From the NCBI RefSeq assembly GCF_003003075.1, contig NZ_PVTX01000004.1, positions 62,001 through 126,000 of the forward strand: a stretch of DNA of 64,000 nt, read 5' to 3'. This DNA is from Isoptericola halotolerans. GTDB taxonomy: Bacteria; Actinomycetota; Actinomycetes; Actinomycetales; Cellulomonadaceae. The translations under genes were made by a program, and so were the position numbers. The notes under the pieces were generated by a model, which ran no database searches, was not told where the DNA came from, and saw only the letters and a list, made by a program, of their open reading frames with translations. This document shows positions 46,264-55,146 of this stretch, piece after piece (positions within the stretch are counted from its first letter, which is position 1; each line of letters starts with the position of its first letter).

Positions 46264-47181
46264 TCAGCCCTTCACCGCTCCCGAGACCAGTCCACCGGTC
46301 ATGCGGCCCTGCACGAAGAGGAAGAAGATGATGACGGGGATGGCGACGAGCACGGAGCCGGCCATCAGGGCGCCGTAGTCCGTCGCCTTGGTGGCCTGCT
46401 GGAAGGTCCGCAGCCACACGGGCAGCGTCATCGACTCCGGCCTGGACATGATGACCAGGGCGAGCACGAACTCGTTCCACGCCTGGATGAAGGCGAACAC
46501 GCCGGTCGAGACGAGCCCCGGCGCGAGCAGCGGGAAGGTGACCTTCCAGAAGGCCCGGGTGCGCGAGCAGCCGTCGATCATGGCGGCCTCCTCGAGCTCG
46601 ACCGGCACGGCCGTCACGAACCCGCGCAGGGTCCAGACGGTGAAGGGCAGCACCATCGCCACGTACAGGATGGTCAGGCCGAGCACCATGTTGAGCATGC
46701 CCCAGCCGTCGATGAGCTGGAAGTACGTCAGCAGCATCGCCTCGCCGGGGATCATCTGAACCACGAGGATCGCCACGATGAACTGCTTGCGTCCCCGGAA
46801 CCGGTACCGGCCGATGGCGACCGAGGCGAGGAACGCGATGACGAGCGCGGCGACCAGGGTCAGGAACGTGACCGTGAGCGAGGTCTGGAGCGCGGGCACG
46901 AAGTCCGCACGGGTGTCGTCCGTGACGGCCCGGACGTAGTTGTCGACCGTGAAGTCGGAGCCGGGGAAGAAGGTCGGGACGGTGGCCCGGACGAGGTTCG
47001 TCGGCAGGAACGACGAGGAGACCATCCAGTAGACCGGGAACACCGAGCAGACGAACACGACGACGGCGACGACGCCGAACAGGACGTTCGCCACGACGCG
47101 CTGCGGCGGGACCGGGCGCTTGGTGCTGACGACGACGGGGGCCGGCGTCGTGGTCGGGGCGGGGAGGATGGAGGCAGCCAT
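46264..47181 (-). CDS. Sugar ABC permease, MalG type
   Basis: 305 residues with six membrane helices and the EAA loop VELEEAAMIDGCSRTRAFWKVTFPLLAPG. It pairs with the MalF-type permease encoded just upstream. The Pro/Val-rich N-terminus is cytoplasmic. No ATPase gene is in the operon, so a shared MsiK-type ATPase is expected. Confidence 0.92.
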   Translation of the reverse strand: MAASILPAPTTTPAPVVVSTKRPVPPQRVVANVLFGVVAVVVFVCSVFPVYWMVSSSFLPTNLVRATVPTFFPGSDFTVDNYVRAVTDDTRADFVPALQTSLTVTFLTLVAALVIAFLASVAIGRYRFRGRKQFIVAILVVQMIPGEAMLLTYFQLIDGWGMLNMVLGLTILYVAMVLPFTVWTLRGFVTAVPVELEEAAMIDGCSRTRAFWKVTFPLLAPGLVSTGVFAFIQAWNEFVLALVIMSRPESMTLPVWLRTFQQATKATDYGALMAGSVLVAIPVIIFFLFVQGRMTGGLVSGAVKG

Positions 47182-47183
47182 GG

Positions 47184-48140
47184 TCAGTCGTCCTCCTTGA
47201 GCGTCTGGCGCACGTAGTACAACGAGATGAGGAGCATGATGAAGACCATCACCACGGCTGCTGCGGCCGCGAAGCCGAAGTCACCGCTGGCGGTGCCCTT
47301 CTGGTAGATCCACACGCCCAGGGTGGAGGTCTTCTCGTAGAGCCCGCCGATGCCCTGCAGGGCGTAGACCTGGGCGAAGACCCGCAGGTCCCAGATCACG
47401 GACAGGACGATCAGCACGATGATGATGCTGCGGACGAACGGCACCTGGATCTGGAAGAAGCGCTGGCGGGCGTTGGCGCCGTCGAGCTGCGACGCCTCGA
47501 GCGTCTCGGCAGGGACCTGCGTGAGCCCCGCGTACATGGTGAAGGCGATGAACGGCACGCCCATCCAGACCACGATGAGGCCGAGGACGAGGAAGAACGA
47601 GAGCGGCTCGATGAGCCACGAGTGGCCGGCCCAGTCGGACCCGGTGATCTGGGTCAGCAGGTAGTTGACGACGCCGTAGCGGGTGTCGAACATCCAGCCC
47701 CAGACCATGACGGTCGACAAGGCGGGCATGGCCCAGGCCAGCAGCAGGCCGACGGTGACGAGCATCCGCATCGCCTTGCCGAGGCGGATCATCAGCAGGG
47801 CGACGAGCGTCCCGAGGGTCATCGTCAGCACCACCGCCACGATCATGAACGCGACGCTGCGGCCGAGGACGGCGTAGAACTCGCCGGAGGTCAGGACCTC
47901 GGCGTAGTTGTCCAGGCCGACCCACTCGGGCGGGGCGCCGAACGCCTGGGCACGGCCGTACTCCTGGAAGGACGTGACGATGAGCTTGAGGATCGGCCAG
48001 GCGACGAGGATCGCCAGCACGGCGAGCGCCGGCGCGAGCAGCGCGTAGGGGAACGGCGAGGACTTCTTGGTCCGCAGCTCCTGCGGTGGCCGGACGAAGG
48101 CCTCCGGAGGCGCCTTCGGCGCGGCAGGGGTGGTGGTCAC
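47184..48140 (-). CDS. Sugar ABC permease, MalF type
   Basis: 318 residues with six helices and the coupling loop PAETLEASQLDGANARQRFFQIQVPF. The GTG at 48140 has GGAG six bases upstream and yields a normal N-terminus; the longer frame crosses the terminator hairpin. It is 2 bases from the MalG-type gene. Confidence 0.92.
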   Translation of the reverse strand: MTTTPAAPKAPPEAFVRPPQELRTKKSSPFPYALLAPALAVLAILVAWPILKLIVTSFQEYGRAQAFGAPPEWVGLDNYAEVLTSGEFYAVLGRSVAFMIVAVVLTMTLGTLVALLMIRLGKAMRMLVTVGLLLAWAMPALSTVMVWGWMFDTRYGVVNYLLTQITGSDWAGHSWLIEPLSFFLVLGLIVVWMGVPFIAFTMYAGLTQVPAETLEASQLDGANARQRFFQIQVPFVRSIIIVLIVLSVIWDLRVFAQVYALQGIGGLYEKTSTLGVWIYQKGTASGDFGFAAAAAVVMVFIMLLISLYYVRQTLKEDD

Positions 48141-48175
48141 GGGGTGCTCCGGGGTCGAGCGGGTGGGGAGAGGGG

Positions 48176-48213
48176 GGACGGTGCCGGTGGCCGTGAGGTC
48201 ACCGGCACCGTCC
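48176..48213 (-). terminator. Hairpin between binding protein 1 and the permeases
   Basis: Perfect 14-bp arms at 48176-48189 and 48200-48213 with a 10-base loop, right after the binding-protein stop (48230). Such hairpins commonly end or stabilise the abundant binding-protein transcript while letting some reading-through reach the permeases. Confidence 0.75.
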
Positions 48214-48229
48214 GGCGTGCTGACGGGTG

Positions 48230-49537
48230 TCAGCCGTTGAGCGTCCCCTCGATCGCGGCGTCGAGCTCGGCCGCGATGGTGGCGACGTCCTCGCCCTGGG
48301 CGAGCTTGACGAACGAGTCCTCGAGCACGCCGGAGGCCTCGACGTCGGCCCACATGGGCGACGCCGGGGTCAGCTGCGCCGCGGCGGCCGCAGCGGCCGA
48401 CGCCTGGCTGAAGGCGTCGTCGGCCATGAACTGGGCCTGCGACACCTTGGCCGGGACGAGGCCGTTGCCGGCGAGGATCTCCTGGTACTCGTCGGAGAGG
48501 ATGATCTCGAGGGCGCTCCGGGCGAGCTCCGGGTTCGGGGCGTTCGCCGGGATGGCGATGTTCGAACCACCGGCGAGCACCGGGGCGTAGGTGCCCTCCT
48601 CGGCACCGGGGATGGCGAACGCGGAGAGCTTGTCCTCGGCGCCGTACGTCTCGACGCAGCCGGGCACCTCGGCGTCCTCGGGCGCAGCGATCGACCAGCG
48701 CACCCAGCTCGGAGCGGTGAGGTAGCCGATCTCACCGGCGCAGAACGGGACCTGGGGGTCCGTCTCGTCCGAGTCGGCCGGAGCGTGGTTCGCGTTGAGC
48801 ATGACGTCCTGCAGCTGCTCGAGGCCGGCGATCGACTCGGGCGAGGAGAAGCCGCCGGTCCAGGTGCCGGCGTCGTCGACGGTGGCGATGTCGCCGCCGT
48901 TGGCCCACACGAAGACCATGCCGTTGCGCCAGTCCTTGCCCGGCGTGTAGAGCCCGGAGACCTTGTCCGTGGCCAGCGACTTGATGTTCTCGACGTACTC
49001 GTCCCAGGTGGCGGGGACCTCGAGGTCGCCGGTGACCTCGGTCGAGTAGATGCCCACGCGGGCGCCCGAGTAGTAGGGAGCGGCGTAGAACTTGCCCTCG
49101 TAGGTCCCGGACTCCACGAAGCCGGGCAGCAGGTCGTCGCCGCCGAGCTCCTCGTAGCTGTCGGTGAGGTCGAGGAACGCGCCGGCCGAGGTGAAGGCCG
49201 GGGCCTGGGTGTTGCCGATCTCGACCAGGTCGGGGCTGTCGGAACCGGAGAGCGCGGTCGTGTACTTGTCGACCAGGCCGGTCCAGGACTGCTCCTCGAT
49301 CGTGAGCGTGGAGCCCTCGTTCTCGGCCTCGAACGTGGTCGTGAGGTACTCGCGCGCCTCCTCGGGGGTGTCCGTACCGACGAGCCAGACACGGATGTCG
49401 CCCGCGGGAGCTTCTTCGGCCGCGGTCTCACCGCTCTCGTCGGCGGGGGTCTCGGAGTCACCCGAGGCGCAGGCGGACAGGGCGAGGGCCAGGGTGATGG
49501 TCGACGCCGCGGCGACGACGTTGCGTGTTCTCTTCAC
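48230..49537 (-). CDS. Sugar ABC binding lipoprotein 1
   Basis: 435 residues with lipobox LSAC (Cys23) and an acidic, Glu/Ala-rich spacer after it. LVEIGNTQAPAFTSAGAF, YEELGGDDLLPGFVESG and WVRWSIAAP are shared with binding protein 2. It heads the transport operon (binding protein, MalF, MalG, ROK kinase, second binding protein, nagB), next to a ROK repressor. NgcE-like uptake of GlcNAc or chitobiose is the best guess. Confidence 0.88.
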   Translation of the reverse strand: MKRTRNVVAAASTITLALALSACASGDSETPADESGETAAEEAPAGDIRVWLVGTDTPEEAREYLTTTFEAENEGSTLTIEEQSWTGLVDKYTTALSGSDSPDLVEIGNTQAPAFTSAGAFLDLTDSYEELGGDDLLPGFVESGTYEGKFYAAPYYSGARVGIYSTEVTGDLEVPATWDEYVENIKSLATDKVSGLYTPGKDWRNGMVFVWANGGDIATVDDAGTWTGGFSSPESIAGLEQLQDVMLNANHAPADSDETDPQVPFCAGEIGYLTAPSWVRWSIAAPEDAEVPGCVETYGAEDKLSAFAIPGAEEGTYAPVLAGGSNIAIPANAPNPELARSALEIILSDEYQEILAGNGLVPAKVSQAQFMADDAFSQASAAAAAAAQLTPASPMWADVEASGVLEDSFVKLAQGEDVATIAAELDAAIEGTLNG

Positions 49538-49572
49538 TGCTTCGGTTTCCTTCCAAATAGGGGTAAGCGGGG

Positions 49573-49594
49573 GCCGGTACCAGGTGGCACCGGC
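49573..49594. promoter_or_regulatory. Near-perfect inverted repeat upstream of binding protein 1
   Basis: GCCGGTACC and GGCACCGGC (49573-49581 and 49586-49594) pair except at one position. It lies about 35-57 bases before the binding-protein start, where a promoter is expected, and about 70 bases after the ROK repressor stop. It could be an operator or the repressor gene's terminator. Confidence 0.4.
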
Positions 49595-49599
49595 TGTTG

Positions 49600-49621
49600 T
49601 CGGTCGGTGGTCGGTCGGTGG
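49600..49621. repeat. 11-bp tandem duplication
   Basis: TCGGTCGGTGG is present twice in direct succession between the ROK repressor and binding protein 1. It has internal four-base periodicity and is a possible slippage site in a promoter region. Confidence 0.6.
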
Positions 49622-49664
49622 AGCTCGTCAGGGACTGCTGGTGGGAGCCGGGTCGGGAGTCATG

Positions 49665-50816
49665 TCAGGAGACTCCGAGCTGGGCGCCGAGGACGAGCAC
49701 GGCAGCGCCGGCGAGGACGACGTCGTCGTCCAGCGAGGCCATGCGGAGGTTGAGGCCGGCGGCGGTGGCCGGCATGGTGCGGGCGACGAGCGTGTCGTGC
49801 GCGGCGGTGCGCAGCGACCCGGCGAGCAGCTCCGAGGGCCCGGAGAGCAGCACCTCGGCGAGGTTCAGCGCTCCGACGACGGGGGCCAGGGCCTTGCCGA
49901 GGGTGCGCCCGACGTCGGCGAGGACGGCGTCCGCCGCCTCCCGGTCGAGGCCCTCGACGGCGCGCCGCAGCGCGGGTGTCGACAGGACGGTCTCCAGGCA
50001 GCCGCGACGCCCGCAGGCGCAGGGCTCGCCGTCGTCGACGGCGGTGACGTGCCCGAGCTCGCCCGCCGCGTCGGCCGCGCCGTGCACCCGCGCGCCGTCG
50101 ACCATGACGCCGGCACCGACACCCTGGCCCACGGTGAGCACGAGCATCGAGTCGGCCGCGCCGCCGTAGGTGTACTCGGCGAGCGCCGCGGAGTTCGCGT
50201 CGTTGGCCACGTGCACCGGCAGGCCGAGCCGGTCGGTCAGGATCGCCGCGAGGGGCAGGTCGCGCCACTCGACGTTCGGCGCCTCGACGACGCGCCCCGA
50301 GTGGTCGACGACGCCCGGCGAGCCGATGCCCACGCCGATGACGGGACGGGTGGCCGCTGCGATGAGGCGTCGGGTGAAGCGTGCCAGCAGCTCGACGAGC
50401 TCGTCACCGCGACGGCTCCCCACCTCGAGCGACCGCCGGTCGACGGCCTCGCCCGTGAGGGTGAGCACGGCACCGCGCATCACGGTGTCGTCCGAGAGGT
50501 CGACGGCGACGATCTGGTAGGCGTCCGTGCGCATCCCGACGAGGATCGCCGGCTTGCCCACGCGGCGCCCTGGTTGGGTGCCGAGCTCCTCGACCAGGTC
50601 CTCCGCGAGGAGCACCCCGACGAGGTCGGAGATGGTGACGCGCGTCAGGCCCGTCGCCCGGGCCAGACCGGCGCGCGACGTCGGCCCCTCGTGGAAGAGG
50701 TGCTGCAGGACGAGCGACCGGTTGTGCGCCCGTGCGTGCTCGGGGAGCACCTTCGAGGTGGCCCGCAGGCCGCCGCCCAGGCCTCGCTGGCTGGTGCGCG
50801 TCGTCGTCGTGGTCAT
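49665..50816 (-). CDS. ROK-family transcriptional repressor
   Basis: 383 residues. A winged helix-turn-helix (about 30-90: LVLQHLFHEGPTSRAGLARATGLTRVTISDLV) precedes a ROK sugar-binding domain with GELGHVTAV and the zinc motif CACGRRGCLE. NagC/Mlc-like proteins repress sugar genes until an amino sugar or its phosphate binds. Position suggests control of the adjacent uptake operon and itself. A TGTTA...TAACA repeat lies at its own start. Confidence 0.9.
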   Translation of the reverse strand: MTTTTTRTSQRGLGGGLRATSKVLPEHARAHNRSLVLQHLFHEGPTSRAGLARATGLTRVTISDLVGVLLAEDLVEELGTQPGRRVGKPAILVGMRTDAYQIVAVDLSDDTVMRGAVLTLTGEAVDRRSLEVGSRRGDELVELLARFTRRLIAAATRPVIGVGIGSPGVVDHSGRVVEAPNVEWRDLPLAAILTDRLGLPVHVANDANSAALAEYTYGGAADSMLVLTVGQGVGAGVMVDGARVHGAADAAGELGHVTAVDDGEPCACGRRGCLETVLSTPALRRAVEGLDREAADAVLADVGRTLGKALAPVVGALNLAEVLLSGPSELLAGSLRTAAHDTLVARTMPATAAGLNLRMASLDDDVVLAGAAVLVLGAQLGVS

Positions 50817-50819
50817 GTT

Positions 50820-50840
50820 TGTTAGTAGAGCGTCTTAACA
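50820..50840. promoter_or_regulatory. TGTTA-N11-TAACA inverted repeat at the ROK repressor start
   Basis: TGTTA (50820-50824) and TAACA (50836-50840) lie directly before the repressor start, unusually AT-rich for this DNA. It is a plausible autoregulatory ROK operator or part of the promoter. Confidence 0.45.
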
Positions 50841-50994
50841 GACGTGGTGTCCATCACCCGTCCACCTTCGTTACCTGATCGTTACCGGCGTCCCGTCCCA
50901 CTCTCCGGGACCGAGGTCACGGTCGCGCCACGGTCCCATCACGATCTCGATCACGGCGCGCGTCCGGCCAGGTCAGCCGCCTAGAGTCGTGGCC

Positions 50995-51969
50995 ATGCCG
51001 ATCCGATCCCTGCCTCGCCGCGCCGCGGCTGCCGCCGTCGCCGCGGTCCTGACCCTCGGGCTCGCGGGCTGCTCCGGCTCCGGGGCGGACAGCGCCGGGG
51101 AGGCCGACGCGGGCGTGTCCGCCGCGGAGGATGCGGCCGGCGAGGCCGCCGCCGTCGCCGACGAGACCGCCGCCACGGACGGCGAGGCCTCCACGGTCGT
51201 GGACCGGGAGGTGGTCGTGACCGGCCACGTGACGCTGGTCTCGGAGAACCCGTCGACGACGTCGGCCGAGCTGGTCCGCCTCGTGGAGCAGGCGGGCGGG
51301 CACGTCGAGGAGCGGCACGAGAGCCCGGGCGAGGAGGGCTCCTCGGGGTGGGCCGAGCTCACGGTCCGGGTGCCTGCCGACCGGACCTCGAGCGCCGTCG
51401 ACGCCCTGCGCGATCTCGGCACGGTGCAGGACATCGAGATGTCCAGCGCGGACGTCACGAGCCAGGGCCAGGACCTCGACGCCCGCATCTCCGCCCTCAC
51501 CACGTCCACCGACCGGCTCAGCGAGCTGCTGGCCTCGGCGGGGTCCACGGAGGACCTGCTCGAGGTGGAGCGCGAGCTCTCGCAGCGCCAGGCCGAGCTC
51601 GACTCGCTCGCGGCGCAGCGCGACGCCCTGAGCGACCAGGTCGCCATGTCCACGCTGTACGTGCGGATCGACGCCCCGGCGGCACAGCTCACCGCCCCCC
51701 GCGGCGGCTTCACCGGCGGACTGGCCACCGGGTGGAACACGCTGGTCGCCAGCGTGGAGACGATCGTGCTGGTGCTCGGGTTCCTCCTGCCGTGGCTGGT
51801 GGTCGCCGCCGTCGTCTTCACCGGGTACCGGCTGGTGCGCCGCCGGCGGCGCACCGACGCCCCGCCGAGCGGGCCCGCCGGGGGCACCGGCGGACCGGGC
51901 TCCGGACCCGACGGCGACACCGACGGGCCCACGAGCGAGTCGCGGCGCGAGCCCCAGCTGACGCGCTGA
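50995..51969 (+). CDS. DUF4349 lipoprotein with C-terminal membrane helix
   Basis: 324 residues. A lipobox LAGC (Cys26), an Ala/Glu-rich spacer, then a DUF4349 domain (VVVTGHVTLVSENPSTTSAELVRLVEQAGGHVEE) with a coiled-coil stretch (about 150-205: DRLSELLASAGSTEDLLEVERELSQRQAELDSL), one transmembrane helix (about 255-280) and a basic, Gly/Pro-rich tail. Function unknown; probably a cell-envelope protein. Its stop is 5 bases from the converging RidA gene. Confidence 0.83.
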   Translation: MPIRSLPRRAAAAAVAAVLTLGLAGCSGSGADSAGEADAGVSAAEDAAGEAAAVADETAATDGEASTVVDREVVVTGHVTLVSENPSTTSAELVRLVEQAGGHVEERHESPGEEGSSGWAELTVRVPADRTSSAVDALRDLGTVQDIEMSSADVTSQGQDLDARISALTTSTDRLSELLASAGSTEDLLEVERELSQRQAELDSLAAQRDALSDQVAMSTLYVRIDAPAAQLTAPRGGFTGGLATGWNTLVASVETIVLVLGFLLPWLVVAAVVFTGYRLVRRRRRTDAPPSGPAGGTGGPGSGPDGDTDGPTSESRREPQLTR

Positions 51970-51974
51970 CCCGG

Positions 51975-52391
51975 TCAGGCGCCCGCCGAGGTCACCGCCA
52001 AGGCATCGATCTCCACGAGCATCTCGGGTCGCGGCAGACCGACCATCACCGTGGTCCGGCTCGGGAGCACGCCCGACGGGCAGTGCTGCGTGACGAACGC
52101 GCCGTACGCCTCGTTCATCGCCGCGAAGTCCTCGCGCGACGTGAGGTAGACGCGCAGCATGACGACGTCGTCGAAGGTGGCGCCCGACGCCTCGACGATC
52201 GCGCGGACGTTCTCCAACGTCCGCGTCGTCTGTGCCGCGACGTCGCCGGGGTGCAGGTACTCCCCCGTCGCCGGGTCGACCGGTCCCTGGCCCGAGACCT
52301 GGACGAACGGCCCCTTGCGCACCCCCTGGTGGAAGGTGTGCGCCGGAGCGGGCGCGTCCGGCGTGCTGATCGCCGTCTTGGTGGTGGTCAT
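51975..52391 (-). CDS. RidA-family enamine/imine deaminase
   Basis: 138 residues, trimeric cytosolic family. GQGPVDPATGEYLHPGDVAAQTTRTLENV and the Arg of LRVYLTS are the conserved active-site parts. RidA hydrolyses reactive 2-aminoacrylate-type imines released by PLP dehydratases. It is translationally coupled to a PLP enzyme of D-amino-acid type, which suggests a dedicated clean-up role. Confidence 0.88.
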   Translation of the reverse strand: MTTTKTAISTPDAPAPAHTFHQGVRKGPFVQVSGQGPVDPATGEYLHPGDVAAQTTRTLENVRAIVEASGATFDDVVMLRVYLTSREDFAAMNEAYGAFVTQHCPSGVLPSRTTVMVGLPRPEMLVEIDALAVTSAGA

Positions 52392-53548
52392 CGATCCTCC
52401 GTGAGCTCGAACGTCAGGGTGCCGACGACGTCGTCGCCGTCGGTGAGCAGGCCCGTGCGGTACTTGTCGAACGTGGTGCACGGGTGCGAGATGCCGAACC
52501 CGACGACGTCGCCCGGAGCGAGATCGTCGTCGGAGACGTGCAGGTACGCGTGCTGGTCGTCCAGCGCGGTCACACGGGCGTCCAGCGCCCGCGCACGCCC
52601 GAGCCGGCCGACGGCGTCCGTCCCGCGGGCGACCAGCGGCAGGGGCAGGTCGAGGTCGAACGACACGTCCCGGCGCCCCATCCCGCACACCGCCAGGCCG
52701 GGCTCCGGCGCGGAGAGCACCGACGCCCACACGGTGATCGCGGGGCGCAGCGGCGCGACCCCGAGCCGGGTCCAGGGGTCGGCGTGCGCGTAGTGCCCGT
52801 GGTCGTGGGCGACGTAGGCACCCGAGCGGACCACGACGCGCGCCCCCGGCGCCGTGGTCAGCCGGCGCACCACGACGTCCGCGAAGGCGCTCCCCCCGGC
52901 CGACAGGACCACAGGGCCGTCGACCCGGTGCGCGACGGCGGCGCCCGCCTCCCGCAGCAGCCCGCACCAGCGGGCGACGGCGTCCAGCTCGGCCGGGGTG
53001 GTTCCCGACGCGACCGGCCCCTCGTAACCGCTGACGCCCACCAGCCGGAGCCCGGCGTCGGCGACGGCTGCCGCGAGCGCCGCCACCCCCTCGACCGTCC
53101 GGACCCCGGTGCGCCCGCCGTCGACCCCCAGCTCGACGAGCACGCCGAGCCGGCGGTGCGTGGTGCCGTCGAACGCGGCGGCCAGCACCTCGACGCCGCG
53201 GGGTGAGTCCACGCAGACCCAGACCTCGTCGGCCTCGCCCGCGTCGAGCGCGGTGCGCAGCCGTGCGGCGTCGCGCGGGTCGACGAGCTCGTTGGCCAGC
53301 AGCACGCGCCGCGCCGTGCCCCACCCCAGCACGGTGCGCAGCTGGGCCGGCGTCGCGACCGTCGCCCCCCACGCGCCCGCGGCGCGCTGGCGTTCCCAGA
53401 GCTCACGGGACATGTGCGTCTTGACGTGCGGGGCGTGCTCGACGCCGGCCGTGGCCAGCGCCGTCGCCACGGTGGCGACGTTGTGCTCGACGGCGGCACG
53501 GTCGAGCGTGAGCAGCGGCCAGGACAGGTGCGGGTCGTCGATCCTCAT
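52388..53548 (-). CDS. Fold-III PLP enzyme: D-threonine aldolase / D-serine dehydratase-like
   Basis: 386 residues with an alanine-racemase-type N-terminal barrel. The PLP lysine lies in HAPHVKTHMS, and GVLVELGVDGGRTGVRT and SAGGSAFADV are typical phosphate-binding parts. The C-terminal metal motif HPCTTFDK (His-x-Cys) is that of D-serine dehydratase/D-threonine aldolase domains. It should deaminate or cleave a D-amino acid set free by the neighbouring deacylase. ATGA overlaps at both ends. Confidence 0.85.
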   Translation of the reverse strand: MRIDDPHLSWPLLTLDRAAVEHNVATVATALATAGVEHAPHVKTHMSRELWERQRAAGAWGATVATPAQLRTVLGWGTARRVLLANELVDPRDAARLRTALDAGEADEVWVCVDSPRGVEVLAAAFDGTTHRRLGVLVELGVDGGRTGVRTVEGVAALAAAVADAGLRLVGVSGYEGPVASGTTPAELDAVARWCGLLREAGAAVAHRVDGPVVLSAGGSAFADVVVRRLTTAPGARVVVRSGAYVAHDHGHYAHADPWTRLGVAPLRPAITVWASVLSAPEPGLAVCGMGRRDVSFDLDLPLPLVARGTDAVGRLGRARALDARVTALDDQHAYLHVSDDDLAPGDVVGFGISHPCTTFDKYRTGLLTDGDDVVGTLTFELTEDR

Positions 53549-55146
53549 GGTGCTGTTCTCCCTCGGGTGGGCCGCAGGCCACGGCCGGGCCGGGCGCCGG
53601 TGAGCTCGCCACCGGCCAGGACGGGGACCCCGGCGACGACCACGTCGTCGATCCCGACGGCGGGCGTGCGCGGGGTGTCGTACGTCGCGGTGTCGGTCAC
53701 GGTCGCGGGGTCGACGAGCACCAGGTCGGCGACGGCGCCCGGGGTGACCCGGCCGCGGTCGGCCAGCCCGAACCGGCGTGCGGCGCGGGCCGACAGGTGC
53801 TCGGCGGCGTCGTGCCACGTCCAGTCACCGGTGGCACGCACCTGCTGGGCGAGGAACCGGGCGAACGCGCCCCAGCCCCGCGGGTGCGGCCGTCCCTCGT
53901 CCGTGGCGGCGCCGACGGGCTGGTAGATCGCGTCCGAGCCCGCGAGGTGGGCGGGGTGCCCGGCCAGCAGGCGCACCGACTCGGCGGTCCCGGTGGGCGG
54001 CTGGGCGAACACGCAGCTCGCCCGCAGGCGGGAGGCCCGCAGGACCCGCAGCGCGGCCTGCGCGGGCGGCACCTGCCACCGGGCGGCCACGTCCACCAGC
54101 CCGTGGCCCGCCACGTCGCCCTCGTGCGGGTCGAGGCCGGGCGCCCAGGCGAGGGTGACGCGCGGCCACAGCTCGTCCAGGCCGGCGAGGTGGACGCGCA
54201 GCCGCTCGCCGTGCTCCGGGTCGTCGATCAGGGCGAGGGTCGCGTCCGGGTCGGCGAGCGGCAGCCACGTGGGCAGCGCGACCATCGCGAGGATCGAGCA
54301 GCCCCGCAGGTAGGGATAGGAGTCGAAGGTGACGTCGAGACCGTCGGCCCGGGCGGCATCGAGCGCGGCGACGATCGGCGCGGCGGGTCCGTGCAGGTGG
54401 GAGACGTGGGTGGCCACGCCCGTCGCGGCGGCCAGCCGGAACAGCTCGGCGAGCGCCGGACCGGCCTTGTCCTCGTAGCCGCGCATGTGCGAGACGTGCG
54501 GCAGCCCGTGCTCCGCGGCGACGGCGGCGAGCGCCACCAGCTCGGCCTCCTGCGCCCAGGCCGCCGGGACGTACTCCAGGCCCGTGGACAGCCCGACGGC
54601 CCCGTCGGCGAACCCCTGGCGCGCGAGCGCGACCATCTCCGCCGTCTCGGCGGCGGTCGCGGCGCGCTGCGCCGTGCCCATCACGGTGCGGCGCAGGGTG
54701 CCGTGCGGCACCAGCGCGGCCACGTTCACCGGGGTCGCGCCGTCGTAGGTGGCGAGCAGCTCGGCCATGCTGCCACCGTCGAACCCCGGGTGGGCCCCGT
54801 CGATCCCGGCGAAGTACCGGGCGGCCCACGCGGCACCCTCGGCGGACGACGGCGCGTACCCCACGCCGTCGGACCCGGTGACGATCGACGTGACGCCCTG
54901 GCGCAGCAGCGCGTGCTGCACGGCGGGGTCGAGCACGGCGCTGCCGCCGTGGACGTGCGCGTCGACGAACCCCGGCAGCGCGAGCCGGCCCCCGGCGTCG
55001 AGGACCTGACCCCCCACGTGCGCGGACGACGGCTCGACGGACCGCACCGCGCCGCCCTCCAGCAGCACGTCGTGCGGTCCGCTGAGGCTGCCGTCCGGGC
55101 GGGGCAGCAGCACCCCGCGCACGGCGTCGAGCGGCCCGTGGCTCAT
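53545..55146 (-). CDS. D-aminoacylase-like amidohydrolase with altered metal ligand
   Basis: 533 residues, N-acyl-D-amino-acid deacylase branch of the amidohydrolases. GFVDAHVHGG gives His64 and His66; later SHMRGYE and SHLHGPAAP supply further His ligands. The motif that is normally GNCG is here GSDG (Ser92-Asp93), so the bridging Cys of classic D-aminoacylases is replaced by Asp. It may remove acyl groups from N-acyl-D-amino acids or lactyl/acetyl cell-wall fragments; the exact substrate is unknown. ATGA overlaps on both sides. Confidence 0.85.
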   Translation of the reverse strand: MSHGPLDAVRGVLLPRPDGSLSGPHDVLLEGGAVRSVEPSSAHVGGQVLDAGGRLALPGFVDAHVHGGSAVLDPAVQHALLRQGVTSIVTGSDGVGYAPSSAEGAAWAARYFAGIDGAHPGFDGGSMAELLATYDGATPVNVAALVPHGTLRRTVMGTAQRAATAAETAEMVALARQGFADGAVGLSTGLEYVPAAWAQEAELVALAAVAAEHGLPHVSHMRGYEDKAGPALAELFRLAAATGVATHVSHLHGPAAPIVAALDAARADGLDVTFDSYPYLRGCSILAMVALPTWLPLADPDATLALIDDPEHGERLRVHLAGLDELWPRVTLAWAPGLDPHEGDVAGHGLVDVAARWQVPPAQAALRVLRASRLRASCVFAQPPTGTAESVRLLAGHPAHLAGSDAIYQPVGAATDEGRPHPRGWGAFARFLAQQVRATGDWTWHDAAEHLSARAARRFGLADRGRVTPGAVADLVLVDPATVTDTATYDTPRTPAVGIDDVVVAGVPVLAGGELTGARPGRGLRPTRGRTAP

